Positions 1 to 9,893 of a stretch of DNA of 64,000 bases are shown piece after piece. The DNA lies in assembly GCA_003583745.1 (NCBI GenBank), contig QXPY01000017.1, positions 24,902 through 88,901 on the forward strand, given 5' to 3'. Below the pieces are notes generated by a model that was not told the DNA's origin, searched no databases, and worked only from the letters and a program-made list of their open reading frames with translations. Each line of letters begins with the position of its first letter. Position 1 is the stretch's first letter. Position numbers and translations under genes: made by a program. This DNA is from Rhodocyclales bacterium GT-UBC (lineage in GTDB: Bacteria > Pseudomonadota > Gammaproteobacteria > Burkholderiales > Rhodocyclaceae).

Positions 1-309
1 GTCCACCTGGACGAAGAATTCGGCAAGACCACCATGTTCGGCGGCCGCATCGCCCACGGCATGCTTTCGGCCAGCTTCATTTCCGCCGTACTCGGCGCCC
101 ACCTGCCCGGCCCCGGCACCATCTACCTGGCCCAGAACCTCAAGTTCAAGGCCCCGGTTCGCCCAGGCGACACGGTCAAGACCACGGTCACCGTCAAGGA
201 AGTCGTCGCCGCCAAGAAGCGCGTCATTCTCGACACCACCTGCCGGGTTGGCGATACGGTGGTCATCGAAGGCGAAGCAACTGTCATGATCGGCAACAAG
301 CCGGCCTGA
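1..309 (+). CDS. MaoC-type (R)-enoyl-CoA hydratase, 3' part
   Basis: The reading frame is open from base 1, so this is the C-terminal part of a gene that begins before the window. It encodes about 102 residues in the frame of the ATG at 34. The sequence IAHGML, followed by a hydrophobic helix and the pattern FKAPVRPGDTV, is typical of the hot-dog fold MaoC/PhaJ family, which hydrates trans-2-enoyl-CoA to (R)-3-hydroxyacyl-CoA. The catalytic Asp/His part of such proteins lies at the start of this block; a D and the His of IAHGM are visible. Such enzymes often feed polyhydroxyalkanoate synthesis or fatty acid metabolism. The exact substrate cannot be judged from a fragment. A terminator follows the stop codon. 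Confidence 0.8.
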   Translation, partial: VHLDEEFGKTTMFGGRIAHGMLSASFISAVLGAHLPGPGTIYLAQNLKFKAPVRPGDTVKTTVTVKEVVAAKKRVILDTTCRVGDTVVIEGEATVMIGNKPA

Positions 310-330
310 CCGACTGTTTCGAGCAAGAAA

Positions 331-359
331 AAGCCCGGTACATCGACCGGGCTTTTTTT
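331..359 (+). terminator. Rho-independent terminator after the MaoC gene
   Basis: AAGCCCGGT and ACCGGGCTT form a short GC-rich stem followed by a run of seven T. It lies 22 bases after the MaoC stop codon and just before the convergent pseudouridine synthase gene. Confidence 0.85.
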
Positions 360-373
360 CGTCTGCCGTTTGG

Positions 374-1489
374 CTAGAAGGACTCGTCGGCGCGCAGGAA
401 GCGCCACTGCCCGAGCTGCAGATCGCCCAGTTTGACGTGGCCGATACGGACCCGCTTCAAGCCGATGACGCGCAAGCCGACCAGTTCGCACATACGACGG
501 ATCTGCCGCTTCTTGCCTTCCTTGAGGATGAAATGCAGCTGATCCTCGTTGAGTTGTTTGACTCGAGCCGGCCGCAACGCCTTGCCATCGAGTTCCAGGC
601 CGTGATTGAGCAACTGCAGGCCGTTCGGAATCATCTCGCCGGCAACCCGCACCAGATACTCCTTCTCGACCTGGCTATCGTCGCCGATCAATTTGCGGGC
701 CACCCGGCCATCCTGGGTCAGCACCAGCAAACCGGTCGAATCGATATCGAGACGGCCCGATGGCGCGAGACCACGCAGCATCCACGGTTTGAACTCCGGA
801 TCGCCGGACTGCCGCACCTGGTTTTCCGCCGTGATCAGCGTGATCGCCGGCGTAAAACCCGGTTCCGGCTGGCCGGAAACGTAACCTACCGGCTTGTTGA
901 GCAGCACGGTAACCTGCTTGGCCTGATCCTTCTCGGCTTCCTTGGTAATCGAGATCTTGGCCTCCGGATCGATCCGGGTCCCCAATTCGACCACCTGCTG
1001 GCCATCGACGAACACCCAGCCGCGTTCGATCCACAGGTCGGCCTCGCGACGCGAACACAGACCGCGCTCCGACATCACTTTGGACAAACGGGTACCTTCC
1101 GGCGGCGGGCCTTCACGCACCACCGGCGGACGCGGTGCCGGTTTGGCCTTGGCCGCAAGCGCCGGACGTTCCGCCGAAGCAGACGACTTGGCGGCCTGCT
1201 TGCCGGCAGCCGACTGCCGCGGCGCTATGCCGCCGCCCCGTACCGGCTTCTTGTACGGATCGCGTTCGGGCGTTGCCGCCGACTTGCGGACACTCAATGT
1301 GCCAGCCGGCTTTTCCCGCACCTCGGGGGCAGCGTGGACAGGCGCCTGAGCAATCGGTTTTGCCTTCACCGGCTTCTTTTCAGCCGCCGGGGCGCTAGCG
1401 TCGGGCTTGCGCCACTTGGACCACGGATCGTCGCCGGCAGCCTCCTTCGAGGGCCGTCCCGATCGGGAATCGTGATCGGAACCGCTCAT
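374..1489 (-). CDS. 23S rRNA pseudouridine synthase, RluF/RluB type, with long basic N-terminal tail
   Basis: The 371-residue product has an N-terminal region of about 130 residues rich in Lys, Ala and Pro that looks disordered. An S4 RNA-binding domain follows ([20 protein letters not shown], about residues 133-152 onward), then an RsuA/RluB/RluF-type catalytic domain. The active-site motif [11 protein letters not shown] carries the catalytic Asp, and [10 protein letters not shown] is the second family signature. The C-terminal part ([12 protein letters not shown]) resembles RluF more than RluB, but I would not fix the target uridine. The family converts uridine to pseudouridine in rRNA. Its start overlaps the stop of the upstream FKBP gene by four bases (ATGA), so the two are translationally coupled. 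Confidence 0.85.
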   Translation of the reverse strand: MSGSDHDSRSGRPSKEAAGDDPWSKWRKPDASAPAAEKKPVKAKPIAQAPVHAAPEVREKPAGTLSVRKSAATPERDPYKKPVRGGGIAPRQSAAGKQAAKSSASAERPALAAKAKPAPRPPVVREGPPPEGTRLSKVMSERGLCSRREADLWIERGWVFVDGQQVVELGTRIDPEAKISITKEAEKDQAKQVTVLLNKPVGYVSGQPEPGFTPAITLITAENQVRQSGDPEFKPWMLRGLAPSGRLDIDSTGLLVLTQDGRVARKLIGDDSQVEKEYLVRVAGEMIPNGLQLLNHGLELDGKALRPARVKQLNEDQLHFILKEGKKRQIRRMCELVGLRVIGLKRVRIGHVKLGDLQLGQWRFLRADESF

Positions 1490-1830
1490 TGCACGTCGAG
1501 CAGTTCAACCTCGAAGACCAGCGTCGCGTTCGGCGGGATCACGCCACCGGCGCCGCGGGCGCCATAACCGAGTTGCGGCGGAATAGTCAGTTTGCGCGTA
1601 CCGCCCACCTTCATGCCCTGAACGCCTTCGTCCCAACCGGCGATGACGTGGCGCTGGCCAAGCGGAAAATCGAAGGGATCGTTGCGGTCCTTGCTCGAAT
1701 CGAATTTGCTGCCATTGGTCAGCCAGCCGGTGTAGTGGACGATGACATGATCGCCCGCCTTGGCTTCGGCACCTTCGCCGACGACGGTATCTTCGTAAAT
1801 AAGGCCGGAGGCCGTGGTGATTTCAGCCAT
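1486..1830 (-). CDS. FKBP-type peptidyl-prolyl cis-trans isomerase
   Basis: This is a 114-residue single-domain FKBP with no signal peptide, so probably cytosolic. Family hallmarks visible are [45 protein letters not shown] and the C-terminal [10 protein letters not shown]. The ATG at 1830 is preferred over the longer frame because AGGAG lies seven bases upstream and homologues start at MAEIT. It probably assists proline isomerisation during folding. It sits first in a two-gene unit with the pseudouridine synthase, with a 4-base overlap. Confidence 0.9.
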   Translation of the reverse strand: MAEITTASGLIYEDTVVGEGAEAKAGDHVIVHYTGWLTNGSKFDSSKDRNDPFDFPLGQRHVIAGWDEGVQGMKVGGTRKLTIPPQLGYGARGAGGVIPPNATLVFEVELLDVQ

Positions 1831-1950
1831 GCTGAGCTCCTGATTTGCCGAGCCGCTTCGGCTCGCCTGCCTCCGATCCACTCTGTGCAAGGGATGCCGG
1901 AGAACGGGTGTTAAAAGGCCAAAAGTCTACCACAACGCAAAGACAAGACT

Positions 1951-1978
1951 TTGACTTGTCAGGAATTTTCCGTATAAT
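1951..1978 (+). promoter_or_regulatory. Strong sigma70 promoter for rplU-rpmA
   Basis: TTGACT at 1951-1956 and a perfect TATAAT at 1973-1978 are separated by 16 bases. They lie about 48 bases upstream of the rplU start codon, between the divergent FKBP gene and rplU. This is the best sigma70 promoter match I saw in the window. Confidence 0.85.
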
Positions 1979-2025
1979 GCACGGCTCTTTGCAGTACCCT
2001 TTGGTTTATTTTCGGAGTCCAACCC

Positions 2026-2337
2026 ATGTATGCGGTCATAAAAACCGGCGGTAAGCAGTATCGCGTTACCAATGGTCTAAAACTTAAAGTAGAACAGATA
2101 CCGGCAGACGTTGGCGCAGAAGTTACCCTTGACCAGGTCCTGATGGCAGGCGAAGGCGAGTCGGTAAAGATCGGCGCTCCCTTCCTTGCTGGCGCCACCG
2201 TCAAGGCTACCGTGATTTCCCACGGCCGCCACGACAAGGTCAAGATCTTCAAGATGCGTCGTCGTAAGCACTACCAGAAGCATCAAGGCCATCGTCAGAA
2301 CTACACCGAACTGCGCATCGATTCGATCGCTGCCTAA
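2026..2337 (+). CDS. rplU: 50S ribosomal protein L21
   Basis: The 103-residue protein begins [14 protein letters not shown], the unmistakable L21 N-terminus, and ends with the [18 protein letters not shown] region that contacts 23S rRNA. The length is normal for L21. CGGAG lies upstream of the ATG. It is first in the conserved rplU-rpmA-obgE order and is served by the strong promoter at 1951-1978. Confidence 0.98.
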   Translation: MYAVIKTGGKQYRVTNGLKLKVEQIPADVGAEVTLDQVLMAGEGESVKIGAPFLAGATVKATVISHGRHDKVKIFKMRRRKHYQKHQGHRQNYTELRIDSIAA

Positions 2338-2354
2338 GTTAAGGAGCTAACTAA

Positions 2355-2618
2355 ATGGCACACAAAAAAGCAGGCGGTAGTTCACGTAACGGCCGCGACT
2401 CACAAGCCCAACGACTGGGCGTCAAGCGCTACGGCGGTCAATTCGTCCTGGCTGGCAACATCATCGTTCGTCAGCGCGGCACCGAATTCCACCCGGGCGA
2501 AAACGTCGGCTGCGGCAAGGATCACACCCTGTTCGCACTCAAGGACGGCGTCGTTCAGTTCGCCATCAAGGGCGAAAAGAAGCGTCGCGTCGTGACCATC
2601 GTTCCGGCCGCCGAATAA
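2355..2618 (+). CDS. rpmA: 50S ribosomal protein L27
   Basis: This is an 87-residue protein starting [16 protein letters not shown], the L27 signature whose N-terminal tail reaches the peptidyl transferase centre. The N-terminus begins directly at the mature AHKK tail, so there is no Firmicutes-type cleavable extension. It lies 17 bases after rplU with AAGGAG upstream. A terminator follows before obgE. Confidence 0.98.
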   Translation: MAHKKAGGSSRNGRDSQAQRLGVKRYGGQFVLAGNIIVRQRGTEFHPGENVGCGKDHTLFALKDGVVQFAIKGEKKRRVVTIVPAAE

Positions 2619-2639
2619 GTTCGGCTCGGCGGGAACCCA

Positions 2640-2668
2640 AAGCCCTATCCGCCGGATAGGGCTTTTTA
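2640..2668 (+). terminator. Terminator or attenuator between rpmA and obgE
   Basis: AAGCCCTATCC and GGATAGGGCTT form a perfect stem with a two-base centre (GC) and are followed by five T. It probably lowers obgE-proB transcription relative to the ribosomal protein genes, since obgE starts only 17 bases beyond it. Confidence 0.85.
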
Positions 2669-2676
2669 CTTTGTAG

Positions 2677-3777
<1,101 letters not shown>

Positions 3778-3779
3778 GC

Positions 3780-4901
3780 ATGCACACCACCCGCCTCGCC
3801 TCCGCCCAACGCCTTGTCGTCAAAGTCGGCTCGGCCCTGGTCACCAACAACGGCACCGGGCTCGACCTGGCCGCCATCGAGGACTGGGCGCGCCAGATCA
3901 GCGTACTGCGCGAACAAGGCAAACAGGTGGTTCTGGTCTCCTCCGGCGCCATCGCCTGCGGCATGCAGCGCCTGGGCTGGGCCAAGCGGCCGAAATCGGT
4001 CCATGAGCTACAAGCCGCTGCCGCCGTCGGCCAAATGGGCCTCGTCCAGGTCTACGAAGGCGCCTTCTCGAAATACAAGCTGCAAACCGCGCAGATCCTG
4101 CTCACCCACGATGATCTGGCTGACCGCAAGCGCTACCTGAACGCCCGCTCGACACTGACCACCCTGCTCGAACTCGGCGTCGTGCCGATCATCAACGAGA
4201 ACGACACCGTCGTCACCGACGAGATCAAATTCGGCGACAACGATACGCTGGGCGCCCTGGTGGCCAACCTGATCGAGGCCGACGCCCTGATCATCCTGAC
4301 CGACCAGATCGGCCTATTTACCGCCGACCCGCGCAAGGACCCGAATGCCACGCTGATCAGCGAGGCGACAGCCGGTGACGAGACCCTGGAAGCCATGGCC
4401 GGTGGCGCCGGCACCCGCATCGGTACCGGCGGCATGATCACCAAGGTCATCGCTGCCAAACGCGCCGCCCGCAGCGGCGCCCATACCGCCATCGCCAGCG
4501 GCCGCGAAAGCGACCCGATCGTTCGCCTCAGCCGCGGTGAAGCTGTCGGTACATTGCTCGTTTCGCACACCCCGCCGCTCGCAGCTCGCAAGCAATGGCT
4601 GGCCGACCACCTGCAACTCGCTGGCAAGCTGCTGCTCGACGAAGGCGCTGTCCAGGCCCTCAAGGCCGGCAAAAGTCTGTTGCCGGTCGGCGTCATCGCC
4701 AGCGAAGGCGAGTTCGAACGCGGTGCCGCCGTCGCCTGCATCAGCCCGGATGGCATTGAAATCGCCCGCGGACTGAGCAATTACGGTAGCGGTGAAACAC
4801 GACTGATTGCCCGAAAATCGACCACCGAAATCGAAGACTTGCTCGGCTATGTCGATGAACCGGAAATCATCCACCGCGACAATCTGATATTGATCAGCTA
4901 A
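3780..4901 (+). CDS. proB: Glutamate 5-kinase
   Basis: The 373-residue protein catalyses the first step of proline synthesis, ATP-dependent phosphorylation of glutamate. The amino acid kinase domain shows [40 protein letters not shown] and GTGGMITK. The C-terminal PUA domain covers roughly residues 280-373 ([21 protein letters not shown]). Length and both domains match the E. coli-type enzyme. It begins two bases after the obgE stop, so it is co-transcribed with it. proA is not in the window. Confidence 0.97.
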   Translation: MHTTRLASAQRLVVKVGSALVTNNGTGLDLAAIEDWARQISVLREQGKQVVLVSSGAIACGMQRLGWAKRPKSVHELQAAAAVGQMGLVQVYEGAFSKYKLQTAQILLTHDDLADRKRYLNARSTLTTLLELGVVPIINENDTVVTDEIKFGDNDTLGALVANLIEADALIILTDQIGLFTADPRKDPNATLISEATAGDETLEAMAGGAGTRIGTGGMITKVIAAKRAARSGAHTAIASGRESDPIVRLSRGEAVGTLLVSHTPPLAARKQWLADHLQLAGKLLLDEGAVQALKAGKSLLPVGVIASEGEFERGAAVACISPDGIEIARGLSNYGSGETRLIARKSTTEIEDLLGYVDEPEIIHRDNLILIS

Positions 4902-4919
4902 AAATCAAGCCGTATTCGA

Positions 4920-4946
4920 TAGCCCCGCATTGCGGGGCTTTTTTTC
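4920..4946 (+). terminator. Terminator of the rplU-proB unit
   Basis: AGCCCCGC-ATT-GCGGGGCT is followed by seven T and ends the unit 20 bases after the proB stop codon. Confidence 0.9.
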
Positions 4947-4978
4947 ACCTGCTCCGCCCGTCATCAAATCGAAGGCAA

Positions 4979-5006
4979 TAAAAAAGGGTGCCGAAGCACC
5001 CTTTTC
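4979..5006 (-). terminator. Terminator of the porin gene
   Basis: Read on the minus strand, AAGGGTGC-TTCG-GCACCCTT has a stable UUCG tetraloop and is followed by a T run. It lies about 25 bases after the porin stop codon and back to back with the proB terminator. Confidence 0.9.
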
Positions 5007-5030
5007 TAGAACTGATCTGACTAAGTCAGA

Positions 5031-6173
5031 TTAGAACTGGTGACGCAGACCCAGGGTGAAACCTTGCTGGAACGGGTTGGCGGTAGCAGCCAGGCCGTTG
5101 TTGGAAGCATCGGTCGTACCCATGATGGTGCCAGCACGAGCAACGTTGGCATCGATCAGAGAGTAAGCGGTGTAGAAGTTGGTGCGCTTGGACAGAGCGT
5201 AGTCAGCACCGAAAGCGTACTGGGTAGCTTGACCACGGAGGCCAGACTTGGCTTCGCCGTTGTAGTCGGAGTAGGTAACCGACGACTTCAGAGAGATCTT
5301 GCCGACCGGAACGGTCACGCCCAGCATGTAAGCGCTGGTGGTGGCATCGCCTTGGGCCAGGCTGGAGTCAACAACGTTGTACTGAGCCATGGCGTGCAGC
5401 TTGGCAACCTTGGCATCGAAGGTACCGGCCAGGGTGAAGTTATCAACAGACTTGGCGGTGGTGTTCGGAACAGCAGAACCGATAGCGATACGGTGAACGT
5501 TGAAACCAACATTAACCGGGCCGCCGACGTACTGAACCAAACCAGCGTAAACGGTGTTGTTACGGGCGTTGTTGTTTGCGTTTTCAGCGGTGGCAGCATC
5601 GCTGACGCCAACGGCGTTGGCGTAAGCCAGGGTAACATTCACGCCACCGAAGGACGGCGAGATGTAAGCAACAGCGTTGTCAACGCGAACCGGATCCAGC
5701 AGGCCATCAACACCAGAGCCAGAGCTGAAAACGTTGCGCATTTCGGCAACGGTACCAGCGCCGAACGGATCAGCACCAGCGGTCAGGTTCCAGTACGGGG
5801 TGTACAGACGACCGGCAACGGCGGTACCGAAGTTACCAGCCAGACCGACGTAAGCTTGACGACCGTAGGTACGGCCACCTTGGTTGTTGGTGGCAGAGCT
5901 GCCATCAAAGTTGAAACCTTGTTCCAGCAGGAAAACAGCCTTCAGGCCGTTGCCCAGATCTTCGACGCCCTTGAAGCCCAGACGGTTGCCAGCGGAGTTA
6001 CCGGTGTCGATCGAGGAACGGGTCTTGGAGTTAGCACCGGTCAGCTTGTTTTCAGCATCCCAACGATAGGTGTAGCCAGCATCAACGGAACCGTAGATGG
6101 TGACGTTGGACTGTGCGAAAGCAGCGGTAGAGGCCAGGCCAGCAACAGCCAGAGCGATGATTTTCTTTTGCAT
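5031..6173 (-). CDS. Betaproteobacterial general porin (OmpC/Omp32-like)
   Basis: The 380-residue outer membrane beta-barrel has a signal peptide MQKKIIALAVAGLASTAAFA, then QSNVTIYGSVDAGY as the first strand. It ends FTLGLRHQF with the terminal Phe needed for Bam-dependent insertion. Many alternating strands and the motif NRLGFKGVEDLGNGLKAVFLLE mark the Gram-negative porin_4 family. I chose the ATG at 6173, with AAGGAG seven bases upstream; the in-frame TTG just before it is less likely. Codon choice is strongly biased to a few codons, fitting very high expression. It is monocistronic, with its own terminator. Substrate selectivity cannot be told from sequence. Confidence 0.95.
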   Translation of the reverse strand: MQKKIIALAVAGLASTAAFAQSNVTIYGSVDAGYTYRWDAENKLTGANSKTRSSIDTGNSAGNRLGFKGVEDLGNGLKAVFLLEQGFNFDGSSATNNQGGRTYGRQAYVGLAGNFGTAVAGRLYTPYWNLTAGADPFGAGTVAEMRNVFSSGSGVDGLLDPVRVDNAVAYISPSFGGVNVTLAYANAVGVSDAATAENANNNARNNTVYAGLVQYVGGPVNVGFNVHRIAIGSAVPNTTAKSVDNFTLAGTFDAKVAKLHAMAQYNVVDSSLAQGDATTSAYMLGVTVPVGKISLKSSVTYSDYNGEAKSGLRGQATQYAFGADYALSKRTNFYTAYSLIDANVARAGTIMGTTDASNNGLAATANPFQQGFTLGLRHQF

Positions 6174-6345
6174 CAAAAATCTCCTTAGTGGTTAGTTTTT
6201 AATCTGATCTTGCGAACCGATTAAGCTTTACCTCTCGGATTGAGAAGTTGGGCCTGATTGTCGCAAAGAGCGGAAGCCGCTAGCAACGTGTGTTTATCCC
6301 GAGACTATGCTTCCGTAAAGTTTTGTTGTTTCGACGCAACAATGT
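6174..6345 (-). promoter_or_regulatory. Porin upstream region / trpC downstream region
   Basis: This AT-richer stretch must hold the porin promoter and the end of the trp transcript. A 13-base palindrome AGCGGAAGCCGCT lies at 6269-6281, and a weak stem TTGTTG/CAACAA lies close to the trpC stop. GACAAT is a candidate -10 element, but no pair of hexamers is convincing. The AAGGAG ribosome site of the porin gene is clear. Confidence 0.4.
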
Positions 6346-7134
6346 TTAGGCAAAAAGACGGGCCAACTCCAGCCCGGGCTCCGGCGCACGCATGAAGGCC
6401 TCGCCAACCAGGAAGCCATTGACCCGATTGGCCCGCATCAAGGCGACATCGTCCGGCGTCAGGATGCCGCTCTCGGTAATGACGATCCGCTCGCCGCCAA
6501 TGCGTTCCAGCAAGCCGAGCGTCGTATCGAGCGTTACATCAAAGGTCCGCAGATTGCGGTTGTTGATGCCCAGCAGAGGCGTCTGCAATTGCAGTGCCGC
6601 TTCCAGTTCCTCTGCGTTATGGACCTCGACCAGGACCGCCATGCCAAGGCCGTGCGCCAGGGATTCCAGTTCGCGCATTTGAGCCAAGCTCAGGGCCGCG
6701 GCAATCAACAAGATGCAATCCGCCCCCATCGCCCGGGCTTCGACCACCTGATAAGGATCGACCATGAAATCCTTGCGCAGGACCGGCAAGGCGCAAGCAG
6801 CGCGCGCCGTCTGCAGATACTCAGGGGCACCCTGAAAATACTGACGATCAGTCAGCACCGAAAGACAGGCCGCACCGTGCGCCTCGTAGCTGCGGGCAAT
6901 ATCGGCCGGGTGAAAATCCGGGCGGATCACCCCTTTCGACGGACTGGCCTTCTTGATCTCGGCAATGACAGCCGGCAAGCCGGCCGCAATCTTGTTGCGG
7001 ATTGCGCCGACGAAATCGCGCGGTTGCGACTGCGCCGCCGCCTCGGCTTCGACGACGGAGAGCGGTTTGGCCGCCAACGCCAATGCGATTTCTTCGTGCT
7101 TGGTGGCGACGATCTTGTTGAGGATATCGCTCAT
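6346..7134 (-). CDS. trpC: Indole-3-glycerol phosphate synthase
   Basis: The 262-residue TIM-barrel enzyme closes carboxyphenylamino-deoxyribulose phosphate to indole-3-glycerol phosphate in tryptophan synthesis. Visible signatures are [16 protein letters not shown] with the catalytic Lys, [25 protein letters not shown] and ITESGI. It is a stand-alone TrpC without a fused TrpF domain. The ATG at 7134 shares one base with the trpD stop (TGATG), so translation is coupled. An upstream in-frame GTG is less likely. It is last in a trpGDC unit. Confidence 0.97.
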   Translation of the reverse strand: MSDILNKIVATKHEEIALALAAKPLSVVEAEAAAQSQPRDFVGAIRNKIAAGLPAVIAEIKKASPSKGVIRPDFHPADIARSYEAHGAACLSVLTDRQYFQGAPEYLQTARAACALPVLRKDFMVDPYQVVEARAMGADCILLIAAALSLAQMRELESLAHGLGMAVLVEVHNAEELEAALQLQTPLLGINNRNLRTFDVTLDTTLGLLERIGGERIVITESGILTPDDVALMRANRVNGFLVGEAFMRAPEPGLELARLFA

Positions 7135-8162
7135 CACTTACCCCCCAGGCGGCGAGTACATTGCACGAACTGGTCGAGCCGGTCACGCGCCGAACCATTG
7201 GCGATCGCCTCGCGGGCCAAGGCAATCCCGTCGCCGATACTGGCGGCAACATTCGCCACGTAGAGTGCCGCGCCGGCGTTCAGGCAAACAATCTCGCGAG
7301 CCGCTCCCGGCTTGTTGTCGAGCACGCCGAGCATGGTTTCCCGTGACGCTTCAGCACCATCGACGCGCAGATGACGCAGCGACATCATCTGCAAGCCGAA
7401 ATCTTCCGGATGCAATTCGTACTCGCGGACCTGGCCGTCTTTCAGCTCGCCGACCAGGGTAGCGGCACCCAATGAAATTTCGTCCAGACCGTCCTTGCCA
7501 TGCACAACGAGGACGCGCTCCGCCCCCAGACGTTGCATGACGCGAACCTGAATCCCGACCAGATCGGGATGGAATACGCCCATCAGGGTATTGGGCGCGC
7601 CCGCCGGGTTGGTCAGCGGCCCGAGAATATTGAACAGGGTACGAACCCCCATTTCGCGACGCACCGGCGCGACGTGCTTCATGGCGCTGTGATGATTGGG
7701 CGCGAACATGAAACCGATCCCGGTTTCCTCGACACAGGCAGCCACCTGTTCGGGGGTAAGCATGATGTTGGCACCGAGCGCCTCCAAAACGTCAGCGCTG
7801 CCGGAACTGGAAGAAACGCTGCGCCCGCCGTGCTTGGCCACCTTGGCGCCGGCTGCCGCGGCAACGAAGATGGAAGTCGTCGAAATATTGAAGCTGTGCG
7901 CCGAGTCGCCGCCGGTCCCGACGATATCGACAAAACGATTGTCGTACGGCACCTTGACCGGCGTCGCCAGTTCGCGCATGACGCTGGCGGCGGCGGCAAT
8001 TTCACCGATAGTTTCCTTCTTGACGCGCAGCCCGGTGATGATCGAGGCAATCATCACCGGCGAAACCTCGCCGCTCATGATCTGGCGCATCAAGCCAACC
8101 ATCTCGTCGTGAAAGATCTCGCGGTGTTCGATGACGCGCTGCAATGCTTCTTGCGGGCTCAT
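7134..8162 (-). CDS. trpD: Anthranilate phosphoribosyltransferase
   Basis: The 342-residue enzyme transfers phosphoribose from PRPP to anthranilate. Family motifs are [20 protein letters not shown] (PRPP loop), [21 protein letters not shown] and [14 protein letters not shown]. The length is normal. It overlaps trpG by four bases (ATGA) and trpC by one base. There is no fused glutamine amidotransferase domain; TrpG is encoded separately upstream. Confidence 0.97.
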   Translation of the reverse strand: MSPQEALQRVIEHREIFHDEMVGLMRQIMSGEVSPVMIASIITGLRVKKETIGEIAAAASVMRELATPVKVPYDNRFVDIVGTGGDSAHSFNISTTSIFVAAAAGAKVAKHGGRSVSSSSGSADVLEALGANIMLTPEQVAACVEETGIGFMFAPNHHSAMKHVAPVRREMGVRTLFNILGPLTNPAGAPNTLMGVFHPDLVGIQVRVMQRLGAERVLVVHGKDGLDEISLGAATLVGELKDGQVREYELHPEDFGLQMMSLRHLRVDGAEASRETMLGVLDNKPGAAREIVCLNAGAALYVANVAASIGDGIALAREAIANGSARDRLDQFVQCTRRLGGK

Positions 8163-8731
8163 TGCTTGTGCTCCTCGAGGAAGTTCTTCAACAGGTCATG
8201 GCCGCGCTCGGTGAGGATCGATTCCGGATGGAACTGCACCCCCTCGACCGCCAGCGTCTTGTGGCGCACCCCCATGATTTCGCCGTCCTCCGTCCAGGCG
8301 GTGATTTCCAGGCAATCCGGCAGGCTTTCGCGCTCGATGGCCAGCGAGTGGTAGCGGGTACAGGTCAGTGGATTGGGCAAGCCCTTGAAAACGCCGACAT
8401 CCTTGTGATGCACCGGCGACACCTTGCCGTGCATCAACTGCTTGGCATGTACCACCTTGCCGCCGAAGGCCTCGCCGATCGACTGGTGGCCAAGACAGAC
8501 GCCGAGCAGCGGAATCTTGCCGGCGAACTCGCGAATCGCCGCCAGCGAAATACCGGCCTGGGCCGGGGCGCAAGGACCGGGCGAGATCACCAGGTATTCC
8601 GGCTTGAGGCGGGCAATGTCGGCGAGGCTGATCGCGTCGTTGCGGTAAACCTGCACCTCCTGCCCCAACTCGCCAAAATACTGGACGATGTTGTAGGTAA
8701 AACTGTCGTAGTTGTCCACCATCAGGAGCAT
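8159..8731 (-). CDS. trpG: Anthranilate synthase component II (glutamine amidotransferase)
   Basis: The 190-residue class I glutamine amidotransferase supplies ammonia to Trp[16 protein letters not shown], the oxyanion region ISPGPCAP, the nucleophile motif [15 protein letters not shown] and the C-terminal GVQFHPES complete the Cys-His-Glu triad. The ATG at 8731 was chosen because AAGGAAG lies upstream and family members start [11 protein letters not shown]. The same subunit may also serve para-aminobenzoate synthesis. It leads trpGDC; its partner trpE lies about 16.6 kb away at 25306-26793. Confidence 0.95.
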   Translation of the reverse strand: MLLMVDNYDSFTYNIVQYFGELGQEVQVYRNDAISLADIARLKPEYLVISPGPCAPAQAGISLAAIREFAGKIPLLGVCLGHQSIGEAFGGKVVHAKQLMHGKVSPVHHKDVGVFKGLPNPLTCTRYHSLAIERESLPDCLEITAWTEDGEIMGVRHKTLAVEGVQFHPESILTERGHDLLKNFLEEHKQ

Positions 8732-8882
8732 GCTGTTTCTTCCTTGTTGGATTGGGGGTAAACGACAAATTCTACAACAAGGGAGCGCCCTGCCGCCCTG
8801 AACAAAGCGCGCCAAACCGTCCGTTTCGGCATGGCCGGACCAGTTTCAAGTTAAAATGCCGCCTTTCCTGCCGGACAACCCC

Positions 8883-9893
8883 ATGAACGCCGCCATTTCC
8901 ATTCCCCCGCACAGCCTTTCCATCGTCGTCCCGTTCTATAACGAGGAAGACAACATTGCGCCGCTGGTCAAGCGCGTGCACGAGGCTCTGGTCGGCTACG
9001 AACATCCGTGGGAACTGGTGCTGGTTGACGACGGCAGCAGCGATGCCACCGTCGAACGCGCCCTGCAATCGGCCGGCGAATTCGGCCCGCACGTGCGCAT
9101 CGTCGAACTGACCCGCAACTTCAAGCAGACCGCCGCCATGCAGGCCGGCATCGACGCGGCGCGCGGCGACGTCATTGTCACCATGGACGGCGACCTGCAG
9201 AACGATCCGATCGACATCCCGCGCATGGTCGCCCGCCTGCTCAACGAAGACCTCGACCTGGTCGCCGGCTGGCGCCAGAACCGCCAGGACGGCCTGTTCC
9301 TGCGCAAGATTCCGTCGAAAATCGCCAACCGGCTGATTGCCCGCCTGACCGGCGTCAAGCTGCGCGACTACGGCTGCAGCCTGAAAGCCTTCCGCGGCAG
9401 CGTCATCAAGAGCGTCCGCCTCTACGGCGAAATGCATCGTTTCATCCCGGCCTGGCTGGCCACCGTCACCACCCCGCGCCGCATCGCGCAGGAGCCGACG
9501 ACGCACCACGCCCGCACCGCCGGGGTCTCCAAGTACGGCATCTCGCGCACCTTCCGCGTCATCCTCGACCTCATCGCCGTCTACTTCTTCATGCGCTTCC
9601 GCGCCCGTCCCGGTCACTTCTTCGGCGGCATCGGCCTCGGCCTGACCGCCCTCTCCGGCCTGGTGCTCGGCTGGCTGGCCTGGGTCAAGTTCGGCCTCGG
9701 CGAACCGATCGGCGGCCGTCCGCTGCTCATCGTCGCCATCGGCGGCCTGATCGCCGGCGTACATTTCATCACCACCGGCGTGCTGGCCGAACTGCTCGCC
9801 CGCATCTACTTCGAATCCGGCACCATCCGCTCCTACTCGGCCCGTCCCGAGCGCGCCCTGGCGGCTGACGAAGGCTGGCACAAGCCGGCGTGA
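8883..9893 (+). CDS. Polyprenyl-phosphate glycosyltransferase, family 2 (GtrB/ArnC-like)
   Basis: This is a 336-residue GT2 enzyme. The catalytic domain begins LSIVVPFYNEEDNIAPLV and continues with LVLVDDGSSD and VTMDGDLQNDP (the DxD-like metal site). Two C-terminal membrane helices follow, roughly residues 238-300. This architecture transfers a sugar from a nucleotide donor to undecaprenyl phosphate on the inner leaflet, as in ArnC and GtrB. The start at 8883 is my choice because the domain begins soon after; an in-frame ATG at 8856 is possible. It overlaps the next gene by four bases (GTGA), so the lipid-linked sugar it makes is probably used by that transferase. Confidence 0.85.
   Translation: MNAAISIPPHSLSIVVPFYNEEDNIAPLVKRVHEALVGYEHPWELVLVDDGSSDATVERALQSAGEFGPHVRIVELTRNFKQTAAMQAGIDAARGDVIVTMDGDLQNDPIDIPRMVARLLNEDLDLVAGWRQNRQDGLFLRKIPSKIANRLIARLTGVKLRDYGCSLKAFRGSVIKSVRLYGEMHRFIPAWLATVTTPRRIAQEPTTHHARTAGVSKYGISRTFRVILDLIAVYFFMRFRARPGHFFGGIGLGLTALSGLVLGWLAWVKFGLGEPIGGRPLLIVAIGGLIAGVHFITTGVLAELLARIYFESGTIRSYSARPERALAADEGWHKPA

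Noticed and set aside
6174..6176. TTG as start of the porin gene
   Set aside because: The adjacent ATG has better spacing to AAGGAG and gives a normal signal peptide.
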